Positions 33,535 to 43,005 of a DNA stretch of 64,000 nt are shown here, one piece after another; positions within the stretch are counted from its first letter, which is position 1, and every line of letters begins with the position of its first letter. The position numbers were made by a program, and so were the translations under genes. The notes beneath the pieces are model-generated. The model saw only the letters and a program-made list of their open reading frames with translations, was not told the DNA's origin and searched no databases. The DNA comes from Bacteroidales bacterium. GTDB lineage: Bacteria > Bacteroidota > Bacteroidia > Bacteroidales > UBA12077. The stretch lies in contig WTBR01000007.1 in NCBI GenBank assembly GCA_013138975.1, forward strand, positions 62,001 through 126,000, read 5' to 3'.

Positions 33535-34341
33535 TGCAACATCAGTAAATCCACTTTCTTGGTTGCTTTTACAATTAGGAAACCTGCTTTTTAAATCGTC
33601 AGGAGCATTACTTACAATAAATTTTTCCGCAGTATATTCAAGCATATCAATGTCGTTATAATCATTTCCTACACTTATTGTGCTCTCTTGTAATATTTCT
33701 AATTTCTTGCATAGCCAATCAATTCCATATCCTTTAGAAACAGTCTCGGGAAAAATTTCCATCCAAATAGAATTCCCATCTAATGGCGAAGTTGTTCGTA
33801 TAATTTTAATATCGTTAAATTTTTGTTTTATTTCATCAAATAAATCAATGTTATTAGGAAATACTGCAATAATTTGGCAAGCATGTGCGTATTTTTCTGA
33901 TACTGGATCAAGTTTGATTGCAAAATCGTTGTATACTTTTATTCTTCGTTCAAAATCCGGATTATCATTTCCGGTTCTATAAAAAACAAACTTATGATTC
34001 TCAGGAATTATTTCATGAATCATGAAATCTACATCATGATTAATTAATATTTGTGAGATTTGTTTTACCTCATAATCAGGTATATACTGAGAGTGAATAA
34101 GTTTTTTCTTTTTCCAATCATAAATTCCTGCTCCTGATGAAAAAATTAAGTAATCAATGGGGAAGTTGTCTTTTATTGCTTTTTTAGTTGAGAAGAAACT
34201 TCGACCAGTTGCAATTACGCGTACAATATTATTTTCGCCTAGCCAAAATAAGGATTTCATATCTAATAAACTTACTTCCCTGTTATTGTTAAGAAGAGTG
34301 CCATCTAAGTCGGTAATGATCATTTCCCGGTTATTACTCAT
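33511..34341 (-). CDS. HAD-superfamily (Cof-type) phosphatase
   Basis: This 276-residue protein has the Cof/YidA-type HAD architecture. Motif I is ITDLDGTLLNNNREVS with the nucleophile Asp near residue 10, motif II is VIATGRSFFSTKKAI, and motifs III/IV are in STISVGNDYNDIDMLEY. The type IIB cap lies between. Such enzymes dephosphorylate sugar phosphates or cofactors, and the substrate cannot be told from sequence. The gene is downstream of the one at 34355 after 13 bases, probably one operon, and its end overlaps the convergent barrel-protein gene. Confidence 0.92.
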   Translation of the reverse strand: MSNNREMIITDLDGTLLNNNREVSLLDMKSLFWLGENNIVRVIATGRSFFSTKKAIKDNFPIDYLIFSSGAGIYDWKKKKLIHSQYIPDYEVKQISQILINHDVDFMIHEIIPENHKFVFYRTGNDNPDFERRIKVYNDFAIKLDPVSEKYAHACQIIAVFPNNIDLFDEIKQKFNDIKIIRTTSPLDGNSIWMEIFPETVSKGYGIDWLCKKLEILQESTISVGNDYNDIDMLEYTAEKFIVSNAPDDLKSRFPNCKSNQESGFTDVASQFFDIF

Positions 34342-34354
34342 TTGTGTTTAAGTT

Positions 34355-35173
34355 TTAAAAATCTATTGCGGTAGTATTAAAAAATGTTTTAACATCATCT
34401 TTGTATGTCATTAACGAATCGAATTTCCATTGCCATGAAGAAGAAAAGTTTCCTTTTGACAATTTGATTTGTACTAATGGCTTAATTCCTATGGTTTGAT
34501 CTGTTTCAGTTAAAATCTCTTCTTCCATATCTGTGATTATACAAGACTTTTCATCAGGCAACATTCTTATGTGCGACTGCTGAATCTGTAATATTAGATT
34601 ATGTAATTCAGAATCTGTTAGATTATAATGTTTTTTAATGTAATCAATTAAAATAATATGTAATTGACACATAATATTTAAGGAAATTACAAAATCAGTG
34701 TTTTTAGGTAATGAAAAGGAGAAGGAATTTGCAGCACTTATTAAAGTTTTTTGTTTTTTTCTTTTATCCGTTTTTAGGCTATGATAAATAAAGTCAATTA
34801 ATCCACCAGTTATATCAGCTTTTAAAGCAGTTACGTTTTTATATTTTTTGATTTTGTGTAAAACCTGTTTTGGATGAATAATATCAACCAGAATAACTTC
34901 TTCGAATTGATTAGATAACTCATCAATAGGTAAATCAAGTAACCATCCACTTCCTAAAATTACAACTTTCCCTTTTTTCTTAGTTTCAGCCGATTTTAAA
35001 ATGAAATCCTTAGATTTCTTTAAGTGCAAATCCCAATTATTTTTCTCTTGAATATATCTTCGCATTATCCCCTCTTGATCTGAAAAATATTGCATTTTAT
35101 GGAGCATTTGGGTGTAAATCAAGTTTTTACGAAACGATTTAAAATTCATTTTTGGTTTAATTTTATATAGCAA
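34355..35173 (-). CDS. Uncharacterised protein with Rossmann-like (methyltransferase-type) motif
   Basis: This 272-residue protein has a nucleotide/SAM-binding-like segment KGKVVILGSGWLLDLPIDEL (about residues 67-87). It is followed by an acidic strand end EVILVDIIHPKQ and by VTALKADITGGLIDF, the spacing of motifs I-III of SAM-dependent methyltransferases. A later block, FVISLNIMCQLHIILIDYI, would match motif IV without its usual catalytic residues. There is no signal peptide. The substrate is unknown. It leads a two-gene unit with the HAD phosphatase. I do not recognise a named family. Confidence 0.75.
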   Translation of the reverse strand: MLYKIKPKMNFKSFRKNLIYTQMLHKMQYFSDQEGIMRRYIQEKNNWDLHLKKSKDFILKSAETKKKGKVVILGSGWLLDLPIDELSNQFEEVILVDIIHPKQVLHKIKKYKNVTALKADITGGLIDFIYHSLKTDKRKKQKTLISAANSFSFSLPKNTDFVISLNIMCQLHIILIDYIKKHYNLTDSELHNLILQIQQSHIRMLPDEKSCIITDMEEEILTETDQTIGIKPLVQIKLSKGNFSSSWQWKFDSLMTYKDDVKTFFNTTAIDF

Positions 35174-35407
35174 AGCTAAAATACAATGTAAATCTTAAAT
35201 ATTTAACTTTTATAGTGATTGATTTGCTCAATAATTTTAACTTAAACAATGCCCCACTTACTTAAAATACAGTTTTAGGTGAGAAGTTTGATGATAGAAT
35301 AAATGCTAATATTTTAGTAAAATTTTAAATAAAATCAATAAACTAAACTATTTCTTTGCAAATTTGTTGCTCAGTTTAGAAGTAATTCATGTAATATATA
35401 GAATAAT

Positions 35408-37396
35408 ATGACAAATCCATTTTTTAACGATTTAAATGAAATCGTAGATTTTCAAAATGTATCAGTTCAATACGTAATAGATGCTACCGAAAAATCAATT
35501 AGTAATGCTAAAAATCAATTAGATATAATAATTGCTCTTAATATTGATGATAGATCATTTGAAAATACAATGCGATCATTTGATAATATGAATAATGATT
35601 TGATGAAAGTTAACGAGTTAATTTCTTTGTTAGCATATGTTCATCCTAAGGATGATATTAGAAATCAGTGTTTAGAGAGTATAGCTGAGTTTAGTAAGTT
35701 TTTTAACGAGATTTCATTGAATGAATATTTATATAAAGCAGTTAAAGGATATGAATTAACCAAAGAAGCAAGCGAATTGGTAGGGGCTAATAAGAAATTT
35801 CTGAAGGAAACTGTTGAAGATTTTGAACGTAATGGATTTGCTTTGCCAAAAGAAAAGCGTAATGAATTAAAAATTATTGAGGATAAATTGTCCGACTTAG
35901 GAATTCAGTTTGATGCAAATATAAGTTCGCATGAGGATTTTTTAAAACTTACTGAAGAGCAAATAGATGGATTGCCTGACGATTATAAGAATGCTCATCG
36001 ACAAGATGATGGAATGTATAAAATAAGTATGGATTATCCCTCTTATATTCCATTTATGAAATATTCAAAGTCGGATGAATCTCGAAAAGAATTAGCAAGA
36101 AAATATAAAAATATTGCCGCAGATAAAAATCTCGAAATTTTAAAACAAATTTTAATTGGTAGGGAAAAGAAAGCAGTATTACTTGGATATAAAACATTCG
36201 CCGAATATAGAATTGAAGACCGAATGGCTAAGAGTCCGCAGAATGTTTGGAGTTTTGAAAATAGTTTAAAAGAAAAAGTTCGTATCAAAGCTGAGCGTGA
36301 TTATAAAGAACTTTTAGAAGTAAAGCAAAATTATATAAATGATGATTCAGTAAAATATATTGAATCGTGGGAAGCCTCATTTTATAACAATATCCTTTTA
36401 GAAAAAAAATATGAATTAGATAATCAAAAATTAAAGGAATATTTTGAGCTTGGTAATGTTATTAATGGATTGTTTACAATATCTCAGCATCTTTTTGGGG
36501 TAACATTCGAGGAAATAACAAGCCCTTCGGTGTGGAGTGAAGAAGTTCTTTTTTACGAGGTAAAAGAGAACGATAAATTAATTGCACGGTTTTATTTAGA
36601 TTTATATCCTCGTAAAAATAAATATAATCATGCGGCGTGTTTTGGAATGATTCCTGGAAAGAAAATTGGAGAAGAGTATCAAATTCCAACAGCAAGTCTG
36701 GTATGTAACTTTCCAAAGCCAACAGTAGATGTACCCTCCTTAATGACTCATAGTGATGTAGAGACTTTTTTCCATGAGTTTGGCCATTTAATGCATGATT
36801 TACTTACAAAAGCTGAACTAGCTTCTCTGGCAGGAACAAATGTAGCGAGAGATTTTGTTGAAATGCCATCGCAAATTTTTGAAAATTGGGCATGGGATTA
36901 CGAAGCATTAACTCTTTTTGCAAAACATTATAAATCAGGAGAAGTCCTACCTAAGAAATTGCATGATAAAATGGTAGCTGCTAAAAATGTTGGTTCAGGA
37001 TTACACGTTTTACAGCAAATTTTCTACGGAACACTTGATATGACATTTCATGATAAATATGATGCAAATGGAACAAAATCTACAACTGAACTTGTTAAAG
37101 AATTACAAAATGAAATAACATTATATAAGTTTCAGGAAGAAACGCACTTTGAAGCTGGTTTTGGGCATTTAAATGGTTATGCAGCGGGTTATTATAGCTA
37201 TTTGTGGGCATTGGTATTTGCCGATGATATGTTTTCAGTATTTGAACAAAATGGAATTATGAATCAGGAAATAGGAATGAAACTTAGGAAAATAGTTCTT
37301 GAACGGGGTGCAACCATTGACGAGATGGAGATAGTAAAAGAATTTCTTGGGCGAGAACCAAATGAAAAGGCTTTTTTAAAAGCAATTGGATTGTAG
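35408..37396 (+). CDS. M3 family metallopeptidase (thimet oligopeptidase/Dcp-like)
   Basis: M3 peptidases degrade short peptides in the cytoplasm. The 662-residue protein is helical in its N-terminal half and carries the zinc motif HEFGH within TFFHEFGHLMHDLLT (His456 and His460, with Glu457 as catalytic base), and the third ligand region RDFVEMPSQIFENWAWD. The later block HFEAGFGHLNGYAAGYYSYLWALVFADD is the conserved substrate-binding segment of the oligopeptidase A/Dcp branch. No signal peptide is visible. The gene is isolated, with about 230 bases of featureless AT-rich sequence upstream. Confidence 0.95.
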   Translation: MTNPFFNDLNEIVDFQNVSVQYVIDATEKSISNAKNQLDIIIALNIDDRSFENTMRSFDNMNNDLMKVNELISLLAYVHPKDDIRNQCLESIAEFSKFFNEISLNEYLYKAVKGYELTKEASELVGANKKFLKETVEDFERNGFALPKEKRNELKIIEDKLSDLGIQFDANISSHEDFLKLTEEQIDGLPDDYKNAHRQDDGMYKISMDYPSYIPFMKYSKSDESRKELARKYKNIAADKNLEILKQILIGREKKAVLLGYKTFAEYRIEDRMAKSPQNVWSFENSLKEKVRIKAERDYKELLEVKQNYINDDSVKYIESWEASFYNNILLEKKYELDNQKLKEYFELGNVINGLFTISQHLFGVTFEEITSPSVWSEEVLFYEVKENDKLIARFYLDLYPRKNKYNHAACFGMIPGKKIGEEYQIPTASLVCNFPKPTVDVPSLMTHSDVETFFHEFGHLMHDLLTKAELASLAGTNVARDFVEMPSQIFENWAWDYEALTLFAKHYKSGEVLPKKLHDKMVAAKNVGSGLHVLQQIFYGTLDMTFHDKYDANGTKSTTELVKELQNEITLYKFQEETHFEAGFGHLNGYAAGYYSYLWALVFADDMFSVFEQNGIMNQEIGMKLRKIVLERGATIDEMEIVKEFLGREPNEKAFLKAIGL

Positions 37397-37467
37397 ATAT
37401 TGATATAAGGTATTTAATGGGCTGTACATATAAGTACGGTCTTTTTTATTTAAAAAATATAAGGAAT

Positions 37468-37513
37468 TTTGTATATGTTAATTCTATGTCGTATGTTTGC
37501 GTCATAAAACATA
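37468..37513 (+). promoter_or_regulatory. Promoter and operator-like palindrome of the arsenic operon
   Basis: A -33 box TTTG (37468-37471), a 20-base spacer and a perfect -7 box TATGTTTG (37492-37499) form the best promoter in the window. The inverted repeat TATGTTT / AAACATA (37492-37498 and 37507-37513) overlaps the -7 box and the expected start site, exactly where an ArsR repressor would block transcription. Confidence 0.8.
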
Positions 37514-37518
37514 GAAGC

Positions 37519-37857
37519 ATGGTGTATAAAAAAACAGAGCTGTTTGATAGTGATTTACAAGATCTTGCTGAAATTGCAAAAGTTATGAGTCACCCCGCCC
37601 GACTTGCAATTTTGAGATATCTTGCTAAATGCAAAACATGTATTTCGGGAGATATTAGTAATGAAATTCCTTTAAGTCGCACAACAGTGTCGCAACATTT
37701 ACAGGAATTAAAGAGAGTGGGTTTAATAATTGGAGAAATTGATGGACAGAAAATGAATTACTGTCTTTGCAATTCTTGTATTGAAAAGATAGGAAATTAT
37801 TTTGATACCTTCTTTGGTGAAATAATTAAAGGATCTGATATTAATTGTAAAATATAA
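37519..37857 (+). CDS. arsR: ArsR-family metalloid-responsive repressor
   Basis: The 113-residue protein (start ATG 37519) is a winged-helix ArsR/SmtB regulator with VMSHPARLAILRYLAKCKTC, SGDISNEIPLSRTTVSQHLQ as recognition helix region, and VGLIIGEIDGQKMNYCLC. Cysteines near the N-terminal domain (KCKTC) and in the C-terminal CLCNSC cluster are possible As(III) ligands. A longer in-frame start at 37417 would run through the promoter and operator, so it is rejected. It heads arsR-arsC-arsM-acr3, with the arsC start four bases after its stop. Confidence 0.94.
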   Translation: MVYKKTELFDSDLQDLAEIAKVMSHPARLAILRYLAKCKTCISGDISNEIPLSRTTVSQHLQELKRVGLIIGEIDGQKMNYCLCNSCIEKIGNYFDTFFGEIIKGSDINCKI

Positions 37858-37861
37858 AAGT

Positions 37862-38290
37862 ATGAATATATTAATACTTTGTACAGGGAATTCTTGTCGT
37901 AGTCAGATGGCACAAGGATTTTTACAATCATTTGATAAAACCCTAAATGTTTGTTCTGCAGGAACAGAAGCTTCGGGTAAGTTAAATGAAAAAGCTGTTC
38001 TTGTAATGAATCAGGTTGGCATCGATATTAGTAATCATACTTCTGATTCTATCGATAAGTACCTGAATGATGAATGGGATTTTGTAATTACAGTTTGCGG
38101 TGGAGCAAATGAATCTTGCCCTTCATTTATTGGAAATGTGAAGAACAGATTACACATTGGTTTTGATGATCCTTCACATGCAGTTGGAAATGAAGAATTT
38201 ATTATGAGCGAATTTTATCGTGTTCGTGATGAAATTAAAAAAGGATTTTATAAGTTTTATAACGAAAAAATCAAAAATCATGAAAGTTAA
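37862..38290 (+). CDS. arsC: Arsenate reductase, low-molecular-weight phosphatase type
   Basis: This thioredoxin-coupled type of ArsC reduces arsenate to arsenite. The 142-residue protein starts with the anion-binding P-loop LCTGNSCRSQMAQGF (C-x5-R motif), followed by CSAGTEASG. A second redox Cys is in VITVCGGANESCPSF, which fits the Cys relay of this class, and the DDPSHAVG segment is conserved. Length is normal. The 3' end overlaps the arsM start by 11 bases. Confidence 0.94.
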   Translation: MNILILCTGNSCRSQMAQGFLQSFDKTLNVCSAGTEASGKLNEKAVLVMNQVGIDISNHTSDSIDKYLNDEWDFVITVCGGANESCPSFIGNVKNRLHIGFDDPSHAVGNEEFIMSEFYRVRDEIKKGFYKFYNEKIKNHES

Positions 38291-39086
38291 AAAGAATATT
38301 AAGGACATAGTTAATGAGAAGTATAGCAAAATAGCAAGTCAATCTAAACAACAAAACGAAACATCATGTTGTGGAAGTACTGGATGTTGTGGTGAGGTTG
38401 ATTACACTGTTTTTAGTGAGGATTATTCTCATATCGAAGGATATAATAAAGATGCAGATCTGGGGTTAGGCTGTGGTTTACCAACAGAGTTCGCAAAAAT
38501 TAAGACTGGAGACACGGTTCTTGATTTAGGATCAGGAGCTGGAAACGATTGTTTTGTTGCAAGAGCTGTTACTGGTGAATCAGGAAAAGTTATTGGATTG
38601 GATTTTTCGGATGAGATGTTAAAAAAAGCAAATGAGAACCTTACTAATTTAGCTTATAAAAATGTTGAATTCCTTAAGGGAGATATTGAAGATATGCCCA
38701 TTGATTCAAATTCTGTTAATGTAGTAGTAAGTAATTGTGTTTTAAATTTAGTGCCGGATAAGAAGAAAGCGTTCTCTGAAATTTATCGAGTATTAAAAGA
38801 TAATGCCCATTTTTCTGTTTCGGACGTAGTATTGTTAGGTGATTTACCTGATAAAATAAAAAATAGCGCAGAATTGTATGCAGGTTGTGTTTCGGGTGCG
38901 ATTAAAAAAGACGATTATTTAAAAATTATAAAAGATTCAGGATTTAAAAATATAGAGGTGCAAAAAGATAGAGAGATTGAAGTACCAGATGAAATTTTAT
39001 TAAATTTTATGACTGAAAAGGAATTAATAGCTTTTAAAAATAGTAACACGGGTATTTTTAGTATTAATGTATTTGCAAAAAAATAA
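38280..39086 (+). CDS. arsM: Arsenite S-adenosylmethionine methyltransferase
   Basis: ArsM methylates As(III), producing methylated, often volatile species. The 268-residue protein (start ATG 38280) has a Cys-rich N-terminus with CCGSTGCCG, the ArsM signature [24 protein letters not shown] motif [16 protein letters not shown], and the conserved arsenic-ligand Cys regions [15 protein letters not shown] and [17 protein letters not shown] longer in-frame start at 38220 lies deep within arsC and is less likely. It is the third gene of the operon, nine bases before the acr3 start. Confidence 0.95.
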   Translation: MKVKKNIKDIVNEKYSKIASQSKQQNETSCCGSTGCCGEVDYTVFSEDYSHIEGYNKDADLGLGCGLPTEFAKIKTGDTVLDLGSGAGNDCFVARAVTGESGKVIGLDFSDEMLKKANENLTNLAYKNVEFLKGDIEDMPIDSNSVNVVVSNCVLNLVPDKKKAFSEIYRVLKDNAHFSVSDVVLLGDLPDKIKNSAELYAGCVSGAIKKDDYLKIIKDSGFKNIEVQKDREIEVPDEILLNFMTEKELIAFKNSNTGIFSINVFAKK

Positions 39087-39094
39087 ATAGAAAT

Positions 39095-40123
39095 ATGACA
39101 CAAAAAAGACATATCGGATTCTTTGAAAAATATCTTACTCTGTGGGTGGCATTATGTATAGCTGGTGGTATTGCAATTGGGCATTTTGCCGGTGACGGAA
39201 TGCAATCGCTAAGTAAAATGGAAGTATTTAAAGTAAATATTCCTGTAGCGATACTTATTTGGCTTATGATTTATCCAATGATGTTACAAGTTGATTTTTC
39301 TAGTATAAAAAATGTAGGAAAAAAACCTAAAGGTTTAATTCTTACGCTTATAATAAATTGGTTAATTAAACCATTTACAATGGCATTTTTTGCTTGGATA
39401 TTCTTTACAAAGCTTTATGGAGCATTTATAGAGCCAGAATTAGCAGGCGAATATATTGCTGGAGCTATACTGTTAGGAGCTGCCCCTTGTACTGCTATGG
39501 TTTTTGTTTGGTCATATTTAACCAATGGTGATCCTAATTATACTTTAGTACAAGTTTCAGTAAATGATCTTATCATTCTTGTGGCTTTTGTACCCATTGT
39601 AGGATTATTACTAGGCATTACAAACATAACAATACCTTACGATACTTTAGTTGCAAGTGTTATTATATTTGTTGTAATACCTTTACTAGCAGGATTTATT
39701 ACACATAAATTATTAGTACGTTCAAAGGGAGAAGAATGGTTTAAAAAAGTGTTTCTATCTAAATTAAAACCTGTTTCTATTTTAGCTTTATTAGTTACAT
39801 TAGTTTTGCTTTTTGCATTTCAAGGTGTAAATATTTTGGAGAATCCTTTTATCATTCTACTTATAGCAATACCATTAATTATTCAAACTTATTTTATATT
39901 TTTTATTGCATGGATTGGAGGAAGAAAGTTGAAATTACCACATGCAATTTGTTCTCCCGCTGCAATGATTGGTGCAAGTAACTTTTTTGAGTTGGCTGTT
40001 GCTGTTGCTATTGCATTATTCGGACTACAATCGCCTGCTGCATTAGTAACTGTTGTTGGAGTGTTGGTAGAAGTTCCTGTAATGCTCTCTTTAGTTGCTT
40101 TAGCTAATAAATGGAAGTATTAA
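39095..40123 (+). CDS. acr3: Arsenite efflux transporter, ACR3 family
   Basis: ACR3 permeases export As(III) across the inner membrane. The 342-residue protein has about ten hydrophobic helices. Conserved elements are [20 protein letters not shown], the Cys in the family motif [23 protein letters not shown] (split between helices 4 and 5), and [24 protein letters not shown] near the end. It is the last gene of the arsR-arsC-arsM-acr3 operon and is followed by a strong bidirectional terminator. Confidence 0.95.
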   Translation: MTQKRHIGFFEKYLTLWVALCIAGGIAIGHFAGDGMQSLSKMEVFKVNIPVAILIWLMIYPMMLQVDFSSIKNVGKKPKGLILTLIINWLIKPFTMAFFAWIFFTKLYGAFIEPELAGEYIAGAILLGAAPCTAMVFVWSYLTNGDPNYTLVQVSVNDLIILVAFVPIVGLLLGITNITIPYDTLVASVIIFVVIPLLAGFITHKLLVRSKGEEWFKKVFLSKLKPVSILALLVTLVLLFAFQGVNILENPFIILLIAIPLIIQTYFIFFIAWIGGRKLKLPHAICSPAAMIGASNFFELAVAVAIALFGLQSPAALVTVVGVLVEVPVMLSLVALANKWKY

Positions 40124-40163
40124 TTCACATATTTTTAAAGACATTAAAATTTATTGATAAATG

Positions 40164-40192
40164 AAAAGAGCTGCTCATGAGCAGCTCTTTTT
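40164..40192. terminator. Bidirectional terminator between acr3 and the chemoreceptor gene
   Basis: A perfect 28-base palindrome (14-base half AAAAGAGCTGCTCA) with A and T tracts at its ends lies between convergent genes and can serve both. Confidence 0.93.
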
Positions 40193-40208
40193 ATAATTTA
40201 ATCTTTAT

Positions 40209-41735
40209 CTATATTTTAAAGTAAACGATTGCCTCATTAAGATTATCTGCTTGTTTAGATAAATTGCTGGCATCATCATTTAAAGATTGAAATAATGAAG
40301 CGTTTTGCTGTGTTATATCATTTAACGATTGCAAAGCGTTATTTACTTGATTTGCGCCAGAATATTGTTCTAGACTTGCCGCAGTGATCTCCTGAATTAG
40401 TTTTGAGGTCTTTTCTATTTCAGGAATAACCTTATTTACTAAATTTTGGGCTTTTTCAGTTGCGTTAACGCTAGATTTAGATAATACTTCAATTTCTTCA
40501 GCTGATTTTTTACTGCGCTCAGCAAGTTTTCTTACTTCGGCAGCAACAACAGCAAAACCCTTACCATGTTCTCCCGCTCTAGCAGCTTCTACAGCTGCAT
40601 TTAAAGCAAGAATATTTGTTTGAAAAGCAATATCACTAATTATTCCTATTTTTTCAGCAATTGAATGAATTGAAACAAGACTATTTGTTGCAGCAGATCC
40701 AACTTCTTTACTCTTTTCGGTTGCACTTAATGAGATATTTTCAGTTTCTTTTGAGTTTTCAGAGTTTTGTTCAATATTAGCAACCATTTCTTCCATTGAT
40801 GAAGCTAATTCTTCAGAAGATGAAGCTTGAGAACTAGCACCGTTTGCTAAGTCTTGAGATTTTTGAGTAATGTTTACACTCGTTTTTAAAATATAATTGG
40901 CAGAACCGGTTATAGATGATACCATCTCATTTAGTTTATAAGCCATATTTCCTAACGAATTCGCAAGATCTCCAATTTCATCATTTTGTTTAATATGCAC
41001 TGTAGCAGTTAAATCACCATTCTCAATTGCTTTAGCAAAGTCAACGCTTTTTTTAATTGGAACTGTAATAGTTCTATGAACGTAGAATAAAACTAAGATG
41101 AATATAATCATAATAATTAAGGTTGTAATTATTATAAATTTTGGAAAATTCTGAAATGATTTCTGCATTTCATTAATTGAGCCATTTGCTAAATCAGTTT
41201 GGTAATTAATTAAATTATCAAGAATGCTTATGGTCTTATTCGTTTTTACTATGATTTCTCCCTGCTCTTCTACAAGGGGCATTACATCAAAAATAACCAT
41301 TAAGTCATCGTAGCTTTCAAAACTATTTAATTGGCTCATTATATTTTGTTGTAATGGTATTAGAGAATCTATTATAATAGATTTAACTTGAGAAAATTGT
41401 TCTTTATTTTCAATCTCCCAATTTTCTGAAAGTTTGTCAAGTTTGCTTATTGTTTCAGGAAAATTATTATTGAGTAGATCAATCAATTTGATTTTGTCTG
41501 GCGTATCATTTTGTTTCTCTATATAAACCCAGTTTTTAATAAGCATTTTAGAATTAACTAAATGTTGTCTTAAGTTTACTAAATTGTTTTTAGTAGGGTT
41601 GAAATTTTCAATAATTTCATTATTTAAACGGCTATTCTCTAAAGAAGAGTTTAAGATTGCAATTGCATTTATAATTAAAGCAAATAGTATAATCCCAAAC
41701 CCAATAATCAACTTTTTTCCAATTGTCAATTTCAT
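40209..41735 (-). CDS. Methyl-accepting chemotaxis protein
   Basis: The 508-residue receptor has a first membrane helix (about residues 8-27), a helical periplasmic ligand domain of about 160 residues resembling a four-helix-bundle MCP sensor, a second helix ([20 protein letters not shown], near 190-210), a HAMP domain and a long cytoplasmic signalling hairpin. The tip contains [29 protein letters not shown], split here as [15 protein letters not shown] and [20 protein letters not shown], which is well conserved. It follows the YfiR-like gene by 31 bases. No che genes or flagellar genes are in the window, so the output pathway is unknown. Confidence 0.94.
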   Translation of the reverse strand: MKLTIGKKLIIGFGIILFALIINAIAILNSSLENSRLNNEIIENFNPTKNNLVNLRQHLVNSKMLIKNWVYIEKQNDTPDKIKLIDLLNNNFPETISKLDKLSENWEIENKEQFSQVKSIIIDSLIPLQQNIMSQLNSFESYDDLMVIFDVMPLVEEQGEIIVKTNKTISILDNLINYQTDLANGSINEMQKSFQNFPKFIIITTLIIMIIFILVLFYVHRTITVPIKKSVDFAKAIENGDLTATVHIKQNDEIGDLANSLGNMAYKLNEMVSSITGSANYILKTSVNITQKSQDLANGASSQASSSEELASSMEEMVANIEQNSENSKETENISLSATEKSKEVGSAATNSLVSIHSIAEKIGIISDIAFQTNILALNAAVEAARAGEHGKGFAVVAAEVRKLAERSKKSAEEIEVLSKSSVNATEKAQNLVNKVIPEIEKTSKLIQEITAASLEQYSGANQVNNALQSLNDITQQNASLFQSLNDDASNLSKQADNLNEAIVYFKI

Positions 41736-41766
41736 ACCTTTATACTATTATATTAATGTATTCTTA

Positions 41767-42276
41767 TTAATATTTCTTACTTGCCATTTCAGAAACTTTT
41801 GAGTGGAATTTTAAACCGTGTTTTAAAGCATTTTCTTTGCTAAATCCGTACTTAAGTCTGTCGCCTTCATGAATGAACTGAATCGCGGCTCCTTTTGCAA
41901 TCGATGAATTACTATTACTTATTATTAAACAGTGATCACCTGTTTTATTATGAATGTTCGTTAAACTACTTGATTTTAGGGCATCAACATATATTACATG
42001 GCATTTTGAAATTTCAGCATTATTTTTAAAATACTTAACAACAATATTCTGTGTAACATTCTTTTTACCTGTTGTAACTTTTTGAAGGTCTGTGAATAAA
42101 CCTCTTGATCCCAATACTCCTATAATAAAATCTCCAGATTTTTCTGTTTGTGGCCAATCAAAGAATTTTGTAAAATTATAAATGAAATTAGCCTGAGCCT
42201 TTGTCATTGCATCTTGTGCGTAATTGACTTTAATTATTGCAAGAACAAAAAGAGTTGTTAAAATTAATCGCTTCAT
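41767..42276 (-). CDS. YfiR-like periplasmic protein (DUF4154)
   Basis: YfiR-family proteins are small periplasmic regulators; in Pseudomonas YfiR represses the diguanylate cyclase YfiN. The 169-residue protein (start at 42276, MKRLILTTLFVLAIIKVNYA signal peptide) has the family pattern ANFIYNFTKFFDWPQTEKSG, FIIGVLGSRGLFTDLQKV, KCHVIYVDALKSSSLTNIH, CLIISNSNSSIAKGAAIQF and a final segment in which KHGLKFHSKVSEMA is typical. A longer start at 42309 would place 11 extra residues before the signal peptide. It lies 31 bases upstream of a chemoreceptor gene and may modulate it instead of a cyclase. Confidence 0.9.
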   Translation of the reverse strand: MKRLILTTLFVLAIIKVNYAQDAMTKAQANFIYNFTKFFDWPQTEKSGDFIIGVLGSRGLFTDLQKVTTGKKNVTQNIVVKYFKNNAEISKCHVIYVDALKSSSLTNIHNKTGDHCLIISNSNSSIAKGAAIQFIHEGDRLKYGFSKENALKHGLKFHSKVSEMASKKY

Positions 42277-42424
42277 AGTAATTTTTTTTGAGATTAAAAT
42301 ATTGCGCAAAGTATGTTAGTCTTTTTTTTAATGACAATTATATTATGGTGATTTACCATAATATGTATTGGTGATTTATATCATTCTTTTATAGGAAACA
42401 AAATATAATTTAAATTGTTGAATT

Positions 42425-42865
42425 TCATCTCTTTTCTTTGAAAAAATCTAGTAACAATTTACTGCAATTATCTTCTAAAATTCCAGAAATTACTTCTGTT
42501 TTTGGGTGTATCAGATTTTGTTTTATTAAACTATATCCTCTTTTTTTATCGGATGCACCATAAACTATTTTACTTATTTGAGACCAATATGCTGCCCCGG
42601 CACACATATTGCAAGGTTCTACTGTTACGTATAAGATACAATCGTGTAAATATTTTCCTGCTAAATAATTGCTTGCAGCAGTAAAAGCTTGCATTTCAGC
42701 ATGTGCAGTAACATCATTTAATGTTTCGGTAAGGTTATGGGCACGTGCAATTATTTGATTATTATTTACAATTACTGCACCAATAGGAACTTCATTCTTA
42801 TTGTATGCTTTTAAAGCTTCTTTTAAAGCTTCTTTCATGAAAAATTCGTCAGTATATAAATCCAT
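42425..42865 (-). CDS. tadA: tRNA-specific adenosine deaminase
   Basis: TadA deaminates A34 to inosine in tRNA-Arg(ACG). The 146-residue protein has the zinc-binding HAEMQAF motif (His and catalytic Glu, about residue 55) and PCNMCAGA (the two Cys ligands, about residue 85), plus NEVPIGAVIVNNNQIIARAHN and IVYGASDKKRGY. Length and motifs fit TadA rather than guanine deaminase, though the two are hard to separate with certainty. It is a single gene, divergent from aspS. Confidence 0.92.
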   Translation of the reverse strand: MDLYTDEFFMKEALKEALKAYNKNEVPIGAVIVNNNQIIARAHNLTETLNDVTAHAEMQAFTAASNYLAGKYLHDCILYVTVEPCNMCAGAAYWSQISKIVYGASDKKRGYSLIKQNLIHPKTEVISGILEDNCSKLLLDFFKEKR

Positions 42866-43005
42866 TTTAATAGTTTAATATTATCAAATATAAGTCATTG
42901 TAAATATAGAAATTAAAATATTTAGTATTTTCTGGGTTTAAAAAAGAAATAAAATCCTATTTTCGCAATTCAAATTGATGATAAAAACGAGTAAAATATA
43001 GTAAT

